From Phycisphaerae bacterium SM23_33 (lineage in GTDB: Bacteria; Planctomycetota; Phycisphaerae; SM23-33): a stretch of DNA of 5,098 nt. Positions 1-5,098 of the stretch are shown here, piece by piece. The DNA lies in NCBI GenBank assembly GCA_001303665.1, contig LJUF01000276.1, positions 1 through 5,098 on the forward strand, read 5' to 3'. The position numbers and the translations under genes were made by a program. Below the pieces are notes generated by a model. The model was not told the DNA's origin, did no database searches, and saw only the letters and a list, made by a program, of their open reading frames with translations. Numbering within the stretch: position 1 is the first letter of the stretch; every line of letters begins with the position of its first letter.

Positions 1-932
1 CGTACCGGGCGAAGGCGGACGCCGAGCGCGGACCAGGGGCGCGGGCCACGCCCTCGATCGACGGTGACCGTGTCTACACCTTCGGGCGGAGCGGCGACTT
101 GGCGTGCTGGCACCTGCGCGACGGCAGGATGCTCTGGCGGCGGAACGTCCGCGACGACGGCGGCGAAGAGCCGCGCTGGGGATACGCCTCCTCGCCGCTG
201 GTGTATGAGGACAAGGTCGTGGTGCAGGCCGGCGGCGCCGCCCTGGCCATCGCCTACGACAAGATGACCGGCCGGGTCGTATGGAAGTCGGACGGGGGCA
301 GGGCCGGCTACGCCAGCGTCAGGCTGCTGAAGGTCGGCGGCGCGACGCAACTGCTCGTCTTTCATGGTTCGGGCCTGGCCGGCCTGGAGGCCGACAGCGG
401 CAGGCAGATCTGGGCGCATGCGTGGCAGACCGACTACGGGGTCAACGCGACCACGCCCGCCGTGGCGGGGGCGACCGTCTTCATCACGTCCGACTACGGG
501 GTCGGCTGTGCGGCGCTGCGGGTGACCGACGCGGGGGCCGAGGTGCTCTGGCGGAGCAAAGCTATCGCCTCCCACCACTCCGATCCGATCCTCCTCGACG
601 GGTACGTCTACGGCTACTCCGGCAAGAGCGACCAGAACCGGGGCTACTTCGTGTGCGTCGAGCTGGCCAGCGGGCAGGAGAGATGGCGCACGCGCGAGAT
701 CGGCTGGGGCACAACCGTCTACGTGGATGGGCATCTGCTCTGCATGGACATCAAAGGCAACCTGTTCCTGGTCTGGCCCGACCCCGCCGCCTTCAAAAAG
801 GTGACCGAGCACAGGGGGGCCCTGCCGAGCGTGGGGCAGCACGCCTGGACCCTCCCCGTCATCGCCAACGGGAAGGTCTATCTGCGGTACAGACAGACAC
901 TGGTGTGCTACGACCTTCGTGGAGGCCCGTAG
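1..932 (+). CDS. PQQ-like beta-propeller repeat protein (BamB-like), 5'-truncated by window edge
   Basis: The reading frame is already open at the window edge (first full codon at position 3) and ends at TAG 930-932, giving 309 visible residues. It shows repeated PQQ/quinoprotein-type blades: a 'TPSIDGDRVY' or 'SSPLVYEDKVVV' strand pair, then an 'LDxxTGxxxW'-like turn. Blade-ending tryptophans lie at visible residues 45 (MLWRR), 94 (VVWKS), 137 (QIWAHA), 183 (VLWRS) and 228 (RWRT), and a closing strand pair (NGKVYLRYRQTLVCYDL) lies near the C-terminus. Such proteins are usually exported and fold as seven- or eight-bladed propellers. In planctomycetes they are abundant and mostly uncharacterised; some bind PQQ in alcohol dehydrogenases, others are scaffolds like BamB. 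No catalytic or cofactor residues can be assigned here, so enzymatic activity is not claimed. A TTG at 99 is not a credible start because the frame and the repeat pattern continue upstream of it. The family call is firm, the specific function unknown. Confidence 0.87.
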   Translation, partial: YRAKADAERGPGARATPSIDGDRVYTFGRSGDLACWHLRDGRMLWRRNVRDDGGEEPRWGYASSPLVYEDKVVVQAGGAALAIAYDKMTGRVVWKSDGGRAGYASVRLLKVGGATQLLVFHGSGLAGLEADSGRQIWAHAWQTDYGVNATTPAVAGATVFITSDYGVGCAALRVTDAGAEVLWRSKAIASHHSDPILLDGYVYGYSGKSDQNRGYFVCVELASGQERWRTREIGWGTTVYVDGHLLCMDIKGNLFLVWPDPAAFKKVTEHRGALPSVGQHAWTLPVIANGKVYLRYRQTLVCYDLRGGP

Positions 933-1048
933 CGTCGGAGCGTGAGCGCGTGGGTGTCACACGAGGCGGCGCATGCCGCTGGCAGGACATCGCACCGCGT
1001 TGCCACACGGTCGCGCAGATCCCAGGTCTGCAACCGCCGGACACGGTG

Positions 1049-1068
1049 CTCCCAGATCGGTCTGGGGG
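1049..1068. terminator. GC-rich hairpin, possible terminator of the propeller gene
   Basis: CTCCCAGA (1049-1056) pairs with TCTGGGGG (1061-1068) around the four-base loop TCGG. Seven pairs are Watson-Crick and one is T-G. It lies 117 bases past the propeller stop codon. The bases that follow are GTTCCGG, not a T-tract, so a terminator role is only a guess from position and stem strength. Confidence 0.3.
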
Positions 1069-1088
1069 GTTCCGGCCGCATTCCACCG

Positions 1089-1113
1089 CGGCCGGGTGCC
1101 CCCAGCCCGGCCG
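1089..1113. terminator. Strong 8-bp hairpin between convergent genes, possible bidirectional terminator
   Basis: CGGCCGGG (1089-1096) and CCCGGCCG (1106-1113) form a perfect all-GC stem with the nine-base loop TGCCCCCAG. It sits between the two convergent stop codons, 46 bases beyond the end of the small-peptide gene. No T-run follows on either strand, so termination is inferred only from location. Confidence 0.35.
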
Positions 1114-1156
1114 ACCTGCCGTTAGTAGTCCGTCAGCCCCGCCGGCAGGCAGGTCG
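1112..1156. repeat. 9-bp perfect inverted repeat just after the small-peptide gene
   Basis: CGACCTGCC (1112-1120) and GGCAGGTCG (1148-1156) are exact reverse complements separated by 27 bases. The right arm begins two bases beyond the TAA of the minus-strand small gene (1159-1161), so on that transcript the structure would form immediately after translation ends. It shares two bases with the 1089-1113 hairpin, so both cannot fully form together. It may protect the 3' end or help termination; no U-tract is present. Confidence 0.3.
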
Positions 1157-1158
1157 CG

Positions 1159-1335
1159 TTAGACGAGTTCGATCCACTTGTCGTGCCCTTGAGAGACCTC
1201 TTCGAGGGGCAGAGACTCACCGCCCTGGCCCACGATGATGGCGTCCTTCAGCGTGTAGCCGCCTCTGAGCTCTTTCATCTCGTCCTTGCTGATTACCACA
1301 TCCTTCGGCAGGTCGGTGATCTTGAGTCTGGCCAT
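1159..1335 (-). CDS. 58-residue peptide with double-glycine leader, candidate RiPP or secreted peptide precursor
   Basis: The gene runs from ATG at 1335-1333 to TAA at 1161-1159. The start was chosen because AGGGAG lies seven bases upstream; the longer frame reaching 1377 has no such site and adds an unlike Arg/Thr-rich extension. Residues 1-26 (MARLKITDLPKDVVISKDEM, then KELRGG) read as a bacteriocin-type leader. Numbered from the Gly-Gly at 25-26 (-2/-1), hydrophobics fall at -4 (Leu23), -7 (Met20) and -12 (Ile15), with Glu19 at -8, as in peptides cleaved by C39-type peptidase transporters. The putative mature part, residues 27-58, begins YTLKDAIIVGQGG and ends HDKWIELV. It has no cysteine, so lanthionine, sactipeptide-type Cys links or disulfides are excluded. 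A second GG at 38-39 is a less likely cleavage site. No transporter, peptidase or modifying enzyme lies in the window. The gene stands alone between convergent and divergent neighbours. That it is a real gene seems likely; its role is inference. Confidence 0.72.
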   Translation of the reverse strand: MARLKITDLPKDVVISKDEMKELRGGYTLKDAIIVGQGGESLPLEEVSQGHDKWIELV

Positions 1336-1341
1336 TGTCGT

Positions 1342-1349
1342 TCTCCCTG
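1342..1349 (-). promoter_or_regulatory. Shine-Dalgarno of the small-peptide gene
   Basis: Read on the minus strand, the sequence is ACAGGGAGAACGACA followed by ATG. The AGGGAG core ends seven bases before the ATG at 1335, which is good spacing. It decides the start codon in favour of the 58-residue product over the longer 72-residue frame. Confidence 0.6.
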
Positions 1350-1377
1350 TTCTGTGTGTCCTGAGGTTCACGGTCAA
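1349..1377 (-). promoter_or_regulatory. Weak candidate promoter for the small-peptide gene
   Basis: On the minus strand TTGACC (1377-1372) is a good match to a sigma-70 -35 box. A plausible -10 would fall near 1354-1348, where only CAGAAC/AGAACA is seen, a poor match that also abuts the Shine-Dalgarno. Recorded as a low-confidence half-site. Confidence 0.18.
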
Positions 1378-1571
1378 ACGTTAGCCGTTGCGACCTTGCG
1401 TGATGCACCCGTCAGATACGCGCTGCAAGACGCGCGCCAGGCTTCCAGACCGACGAAGGGCCTCGGCCAAATGAGCCTATCCGCCCTTCAGAAGGCGAGT
1501 TATGGGTCTAGGTCCTTCCGCCGGTCCTCTTGCCGGGCCGACCGGACGGCTACCCATCGTCCAGCAGTAGG

Positions 1572-1618
1572 GGAGTATTGCCCACCTCCAGGGACCGCTG
1601 TGGGGATTATTCCCCACC
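1572..1618. repeat. Direct repeat of a 15-base GGAxTATTxCCCACC unit
   Basis: GGAGTATTGCCCACC (1572-1586) and GGATTATTCCCCACC (1604-1618) match at 13 of 15 positions, with starts 32 bases apart. The core TATTCCCC occurs a third time at 1771-1778. The second copy overlaps the right part of the hairpin at 1600-1617. Confidence 0.5.
1600..1617. repeat. Perfect 7-bp hairpin GTGGGGA/TCCCCAC
   Basis: GTGGGGA (1600-1606) and TCCCCAC (1611-1617) pair perfectly around TTAT. No T-run follows. It belongs to the palindrome cluster of the divergent intergenic region and could be a protein-binding palindrome, an RNA hairpin or a repetitive extragenic element. Confidence 0.5.
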
Positions 1619-1671
1619 CGGCACCAGACCCCAGGGGCGCTCGGCCGCGGTCGAACACAGCGGGCCCCCCA

Positions 1672-1693
1672 GGGCCTGGGAAGACCCAGGCCC
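1672..1693. repeat. Perfect 9-bp hairpin GGGCCTGGG/CCCAGGCCC
   Basis: GGGCCTGGG (1672-1680) and CCCAGGCCC (1685-1693) pair perfectly with an AAGA loop. It is the strongest stem in the window. It is followed at once by the 10-base palindrome CCATGCATGG (1692-1701). There is no T-tract on either side, which argues against a classical terminator. Confidence 0.55.
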
Positions 1694-1747
1694 ATGCATG
1701 GTCGAGACGCCCTGCTCTGGCACCACGGCCTTCCGGGCTGTGGCGCT

Positions 1748-1766
1748 CACAGGCCGGAGGCCTGTG
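1748..1766. repeat. REP-like palindrome CACAGGCC-GGA-GGCCTGTG
   Basis: CACAGGCC (1748-1755) and GGCCTGTG (1759-1766) pair perfectly around GGA. From memory, CACAGGC...GCCTGTG hairpins recur between genes in planctomycete and related genomes, so this may be a dispersed extragenic palindrome. That link is recollection and was not checked. It is followed by GTACTATTCCCCGG, which shares TATTCCCC with the hairpin at 1600-1617. Confidence 0.5.
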
Positions 1767-1802
1767 GTACTATTCCCCGGTGCTGCCGCCCCGTTTGGCC
1801 CT

Positions 1803-1813
1803 GGGGATTCCCC
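1803..1813. repeat. Palindrome GGGGA-T-TCCCC
   Basis: GGGGATTCCCC is an 11-base palindrome apart from its central base. It has the same arms as the hairpin at 1600-1617 but a single-base centre, so it is better suited to binding a dimeric protein than to forming an RNA hairpin. It lies about 120 bases upstream of the CotH/lamin-tail start codon. Confidence 0.4.
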
Positions 1814-1845
1814 TTGCCGGCCGCGGGAATTCTGGGAGAATAAAA
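1814..1845 (+). promoter_or_regulatory. Weak candidate promoter for the CotH/lamin-tail gene
   Basis: TTGCCG (1814-1819) is followed after 18 bases by GAATAA (1838-1843), inside GAGAATAAAACT, the only AT-rich patch near the gene. Neither box is close to consensus. A start of transcription near 1850 would give a leader of about 80 bases. The GGGGATTCCCC palindrome abuts the candidate -35 box, a typical operator position, but this is only suggestive. Confidence 0.22.
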
Positions 1846-1922
1846 CTGGCTTGATCTGCTCAGACAGGCCCGTGAAAAGTGGGGGTGTGCGCGGCCTGCT
1901 CCAGCAGCGGACGACCTCCCAT

Positions 1923-1926
1923 AGGA
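1923..1926 (+). promoter_or_regulatory. Shine-Dalgarno of the CotH/lamin-tail gene
   Basis: AGGA within ATAGGATTTGGCC lies seven bases before ATG 1934. It supports this start over the in-frame Met7 codon at 1952, as does the complete N-terminal motif that begins here. Confidence 0.5.
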
Positions 1927-1933
1927 TTTGGCC

Positions 1934-4900
1934 ATGAGCAGCCGACACCGCATGTTCGAGCAGCTTGAGCGGCGGCTCCTGCTCGACTCACAGGTGCTGA
2001 TCTCCGAGCTCATGGCCATCAACGACAGCACGCTGCCTGACGGGGACGGGGAGTTCTCCGACTGGCTGGAGATCCACAACCCCGGCGCCGAGGCGGTCGA
2101 TCTGACCGGCTGGCAGCTCAAGGACAGCGGCAACACGTGGCCCTTTCCCAGCATCTCGCTGGGGCCGGGCGAGTTCCGGGTGATCTTCGCCTCCGACGGG
2201 CGCCAGACCGTGCAGAACCCGGTCGATCCGTACGTGGATCCCGAGGGCAACCTCCACACCAACTTCAAGCTGGCAGGCGACGGCGAGTATCTGGCTCTGC
2301 TGGACGCCACCGGCACGGTCGTCCACGAGTACGACGAATACCCCGCGCAGACAGCCGACATCTCTTACGGCATCGGCCAGAATGTCGAGACCACGCAGTT
2401 CGTAGCCCCCGGCGACTCGGCGAGGTACCTGGTCCCTACGGAGGATCCGGGCGACTGGACGGCGGTCGGCTTCGACGACAGCCAGTGGGCTACGGGCGAC
2501 ACCGCCCTGGGCTTCGCCAACCTGGTTCCCGGTCTCGCGGTGCGCAATATCAAGGCGAGTGTTTCGGTTGGCCATCTCGACACCGCATTCCAGGTCCTCA
2601 ACAACCCCGGGATGCAGAGCTATGTGAACTCGGAGAACATCGACGTCCTCAACTACTTCAACAGCGGCGGCCAGGGGCACTATGGGAATGACGCCCCGTT
2701 TCCGGGCTTTACCGGCGCGATGGACGACTTCGTGGTCGAGGCGACGGGCTTCGTGGCGATTCCGGCGGGCGGCGCGTGGACCTTCGGCGTCAACAGCGAC
2801 GATGGGTTCAGCCTGGAGCTGGACGACGGCACGAACCACTTCTCCATGTCGTATCCTACCCCGCGGGCCCCAGCGGACACCTTCGCCACGTTCGATATCC
2901 CGGAGGCCGGCACGTATAGCCTTCGGCTGGTCTTCTACGAGCGCGGCGGCGGGTCGTGCGTGGAGCTGTTCGCCGCCCAGGGCACCTATTCGTCCTTCGA
3001 CGCCGGGGCGTTCGACCTGGTGGGCGACACGGCGAATGGCGGCCTCGGCGTGCAAAGCGAACCGGTCAGCGGCGGTGGGGGCGGAGGAGCGGGCTTCTCC
3101 GGCCTGATCGAGACGGACGTGCAGGACGAGATGAAGGGAATCAACGCGTCCATGTTCGTCCGTCTGCCGTTCACCGTGGCCGACCCGGCCCAGATCGAGT
3201 CACTGACGCTGAAGATGAAATACGACGACGGGTACGTTGCCCACCTCAACGGCCACGAGGTCGCCCGGCAGAACGCCCCGGACACGCCGGCGTGGGATTC
3301 GAACGCGACGGCCGAACGCACCGACGCCCAGGCCACCGCGTGGGAGAACGTGAGCCTGTCCGACCACCTCGACAAGCTCGGCGCCGGCGGGAACGTCCTC
3401 TGCGTCCACGCCATGAACTACGCCACCGACGACGGCGACTTCCTGGTCCTGCCCGAGTTGGCGGAGGTGACGTATCTCGGCCTGGGCGAGCACTTCTTCG
3501 CCACAGCCACGCCCGGCGAGGCGAACACCGCAGAGCACTGGCTGCACGTCGAAGACACGGAGTTCTCCCTCGACCGGGGCTTCTACGAGAGGCTGCCCGA
3601 AGGGGAGTACTACTCGCTGGAGATCACCACCGATACGCCGGGTGCCACGATCCACTACACGCTCGACGGCAGCACCCCCAGCCAGACGCACGGCATCGAG
3701 TACACCGGGGCGATCCAGTTCAACGAGACCACCGTCGTCCGCGCGATGGCCTTCAAGGACAACCACGCGCCGACCAACGTGGACACGCAAACCTATCTCT
3801 TCTTCGACGACGTGATCCGTCAGCCGACCAACCCGGACGGCTTCCCCGCCGCCTGGGGCGGCACGACGGCGGATTACCAGATGGACCCGGACGTCGTGAA
3901 CAACCCGCTGTACAGCGACCGGCTGGAAGAGGCGCTGTTGTCCCTTCCGACCGTGTCGATCGTGACGGACGTGGACAACCTGTTCGGCCCCAGCGGCATC
4001 TACACGAATCCGACCGCGGAGGGGGTGGCGTGGGAGCGGCCCACGTCCGTGGAGTGGATCGATCCGCAAGGCACGGCCGAGTTCCAGGTGGACGCCGGGC
4101 TCCGCATTTACGGCGGCGCCTTTCGCGGCATGGGGCTGACGAGGAAGAAGACGTTCCGCCTGCTTTTCAAGGCGGATTACGGCCCGACAAAGCTCGATTT
4201 CCCTCTGTTCCACGCGGAAGGCGCGGTCACGAGCTTTGATACGATCATCCTCCGGGCGGGAGCGAACGACGGCTGGAACAACTGGGGCAAGGCCAATACC
4301 CAGTACATCATCGACGAGTTCATGCGGCGCACGCAGCTGGCGCTGGGCGAGCCCTCGGCTCACGGGACGTTCGTGCACTTGTACCTCAACGGGCTCTATT
4401 GGGGGCTGTACAACGCCACGGAGCGTCCGGAGTCGTCCTTCTGCGCCACGTATTTCGACGGGGACAAAGAGGAGTGGGACGCGCTCAACTCCGGCGCGCC
4501 CACAGGGGAAAGCAATACCGCCACGTGGAATGCGATGCTGGCACAGGTCCGGGCGGGCCTGTCGGACATGGCCTCGTACCAGAAGATCCAGGGCAACAAC
4601 CCGGATGGCACGAACAACCCGGCCTACGACGACCTGCTCGACGTGGACAACTACATTGACTACCTGTTCTCCAACTTCTGGGGCGGTACGGGGGATTGGC
4701 CGCACCACAACTGGTATGTCGGATGCCGCCGCCCCCCCGACAGCACCGGGTTCAAGTTCTTCAACTGGGATTCCGAGGGGGCGATCATCGTCTGGTCGAA
4801 CCTGAACGCGAACGTGACGGGCGTGAACAGCAGCGTCGCCGAGCCGTACGCGGCCCTGAGGCAGAACGAAGAGTTCCGCATGCTCTTTGCGGATCACGCG

Positions 4901-5098
4901 CACCGGCACCTGTTCAACAACGGGCCGGCCACGGCCGAAGCCTCCTACGCCCGCTACGAAGACCTTGCCAATCTGGTCGAGCTGGCCATCATCGCCGAGT
5001 CGGCACGCTGGGGCGACCAGGCAAGCAGCGCGCCCTACACGCTGGCACACTGGGAGGCGGCGCGCGACTACGTGCTCAACCAGCTCAAGGCCGCCGGC
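1934..5098 (+). CDS. Multidomain surface protein: LEPR-XLL-like N-terminus, lamin-tail, PA14-like, chitobiase-C-like and CotH kinase-like domains (3' end outside window)
   Basis: The frame opens at ATG 1934 and stays open for 1055 codons to the window edge. Residues 7-18 (MFEQLERRLLLD) resemble the LEPR-XLL motif found at the start of many large planctomycetal secreted proteins; no ordinary hydrophobic signal peptide is seen. Residues 21-137 form a lamin-tail domain (ISELMAIN, DWLEIHNPG, DLTGWQLKD). Residues 165-195 (WTAVGFDDSQWATGDTALGF) and 390-513 (MKYDDGYVAHLNGHEVARQN) look like two halves of one beta-sandwich, split by a PA14-like segment at about 238-350 (WTFGVNSDDGFSLELDDG) and a Gly6 linker at 380-385. 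Residues 560-624 are chitobiase C-terminal-like (TPGATIHYTLDGSTPS). From 671 a CotH kinase-like domain follows: LPTVSIVTD, TRKKTFRLLFK (736-746), LRAGANDG, HLYLNGLYWGLYN, WPHHNWY (922-928), FFNWDSE (942-948) and ESARWGD. Bacillus CotH is an atypical spore-coat protein kinase; activity and substrate here are unknown. Likely exported to the cell surface. Confidence 0.9.
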   Translation, partial: MSSRHRMFEQLERRLLLDSQVLISELMAINDSTLPDGDGEFSDWLEIHNPGAEAVDLTGWQLKDSGNTWPFPSISLGPGEFRVIFASDGRQTVQNPVDPYVDPEGNLHTNFKLAGDGEYLALLDATGTVVHEYDEYPAQTADISYGIGQNVETTQFVAPGDSARYLVPTEDPGDWTAVGFDDSQWATGDTALGFANLVPGLAVRNIKASVSVGHLDTAFQVLNNPGMQSYVNSENIDVLNYFNSGGQGHYGNDAPFPGFTGAMDDFVVEATGFVAIPAGGAWTFGVNSDDGFSLELDDGTNHFSMSYPTPRAPADTFATFDIPEAGTYSLRLVFYERGGGSCVELFAAQGTYSSFDAGAFDLVGDTANGGLGVQSEPVSGGGGGGAGFSGLIETDVQDEMKGINASMFVRLPFTVADPAQIESLTLKMKYDDGYVAHLNGHEVARQNAPDTPAWDSNATAERTDAQATAWENVSLSDHLDKLGAGGNVLCVHAMNYATDDGDFLVLPELAEVTYLGLGEHFFATATPGEANTAEHWLHVEDTEFSLDRGFYERLPEGEYYSLEITTDTPGATIHYTLDGSTPSQTHGIEYTGAIQFNETTVVRAMAFKDNHAPTNVDTQTYLFFDDVIRQPTNPDGFPAAWGGTTADYQMDPDVVNNPLYSDRLEEALLSLPTVSIVTDVDNLFGPSGIYTNPTAEGVAWERPTSVEWIDPQGTAEFQVDAGLRIYGGAFRGMGLTRKKTFRLLFKADYGPTKLDFPLFHAEGAVTSFDTIILRAGANDGWNNWGKANTQYIIDEFMRRTQLALGEPSAHGTFVHLYLNGLYWGLYNATERPESSFCATYFDGDKEEWDALNSGAPTGESNTATWNAMLAQVRAGLSDMASYQKIQGNNPDGTNNPAYDDLLDVDNYIDYLFSNFWGGTGDWPHHNWYVGCRRPPDSTGFKFFNWDSEGAIIVWSNLNANVTGVNSSVAEPYAALRQNEEFRMLFADHAHRHLFNNGPATAEASYARYEDLANLVELAIIAESARWGDQASSAPYTLAHWEAARDYVLNQLKAAG

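Larger units (their letters stand above)
933..1158. other. Convergent intergenic region with several GC-rich hairpins
   Basis: This gap separates the 3' ends of the plus-strand propeller gene and the minus-strand small-peptide gene. I see no convincing gene in it. It holds a short stem at 966-979 (GCGGC, loop GCAT, GCCGC), another at 1015-1031 (GCAGAT, loop CCCAG, GTCTGC, with one T-G pair), and the stronger hairpins listed separately. None is followed by a run of T on either strand. If the region ends transcription from both sides it does so without a classical intrinsic terminator tail, or through Rho. Confidence 0.6.
1336..1933. other. 598-base divergent intergenic region with a palindrome cluster
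   Basis: This stretch separates the start of the minus-strand small peptide from the start of the plus-strand CotH/lamin-tail gene. I find no convincing coding sequence: the open frames here on both strands are low-complexity, rich in Arg, Pro, Gly and Ser, and lack recognisable motifs or ribosome sites. The first half (about 1378-1560) shows no clear structure. The second half (about 1570-1815) carries at least four strong hairpins or palindromes, listed separately, and the only AT-rich patch is around 1837-1846 before the downstream gene. Confidence 0.65.

Noticed and set aside
942..1238. 98-codon plus-strand open frame after the propeller gene
   Set aside because: Arg/Ser/Pro-rich translation without motifs, running over the convergent hairpins and the end of the small gene; not credible as a protein.
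1336..1377. Fourteen-residue N-terminal extension of the small peptide (72 residues in all)
   Set aside because: The strong AGGGAG site lies inside this stretch and points to the ATG at 1335. The extension is Arg/Thr-rich and would place the leader motif too far from the N-terminus.
1672..1693. Strong hairpin considered as an intrinsic terminator
   Set aside because: No T-run follows on either strand and no gene ends nearby; it lies between two divergent starts, so a palindrome or regulatory role fits better.
1183..1854. 223-codon plus-strand open frame across the small-peptide gene and the intergenic region
   Set aside because: No motif, no ribosome site, antisense to the better supported 58-residue gene and running through the hairpin cluster; judged spurious.
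1988..3055. 355-codon open frame on the minus strand, antisense to the lamin-tail/PA14 part
   Set aside because: Same explanation: low-complexity composition, no motifs, and full overlap with a well-supported plus-strand protein.
2956..4239. 427-codon plus-strand open frame in another frame of the large gene
   Set aside because: Its translation is Arg/Gly/Pro-rich throughout, typical of an out-of-frame reading of GC-rich coding DNA. The frame starting at 1934 carries all recognisable domains.
3200..5050. 616-codon open frame on the minus strand, antisense to the CotH-containing gene
   Set aside because: Its product is Val/Arg/Gly-rich with no recognisable domain, and it mirrors the codon structure of the plus-strand gene, whose domains are clear. 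In GC-rich genes long antisense frames arise from third-position GC bias.

Overview
The window looks like chromosomal DNA from a GC-rich planctomycete, perhaps of the Phycisphaerae group. This is inferred from gene content and style, not from a marker gene. The clues are a PQQ-type beta-propeller protein, a very large multidomain surface protein combining lamin-tail, PA14-like, chitobiase-C-like and CotH kinase-like domains, and an N-terminal LExRxLL motif of the kind that starts many large planctomycetal secreted proteins.

Layout. (1) Positions 1-932, plus strand: the C-terminal 309 residues of a PQQ-like/BamB-like beta-propeller protein whose start lies outside the window. (2) Positions 933-1158: a non-coding gap between convergent genes, with several GC-rich hairpins and no U-tract. 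(3) Positions 1159-1335, minus strand: a 58-residue peptide gene with its own Shine-Dalgarno. Its first 26 residues match the double-glycine leader consensus, so it is a candidate precursor of a secreted or ribosomally made peptide. (4) Positions 1336-1933: a 598-base intergenic region between two divergent starts, holding a dense cluster of perfect hairpins and GGGGA/TCCCC palindromes. (5) Positions 1934-5098, plus strand: a 1055-residue open frame, still open at the window edge, encoding the multidomain CotH/lamin-tail protein.

The three genes do not form an operon: the small gene converges on the propeller gene and diverges from the CotH gene. No maturation enzyme, peptidase or transporter for the small peptide is visible, and nothing directly links it functionally to either neighbour. 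The two points most worth following are the orphan double-glycine peptide and the apparent insertion of a PA14-like domain, ending in a six-glycine linker, inside another beta-sandwich domain of the large protein. No RNA genes, CRISPR arrays, transposases or phage genes were seen.
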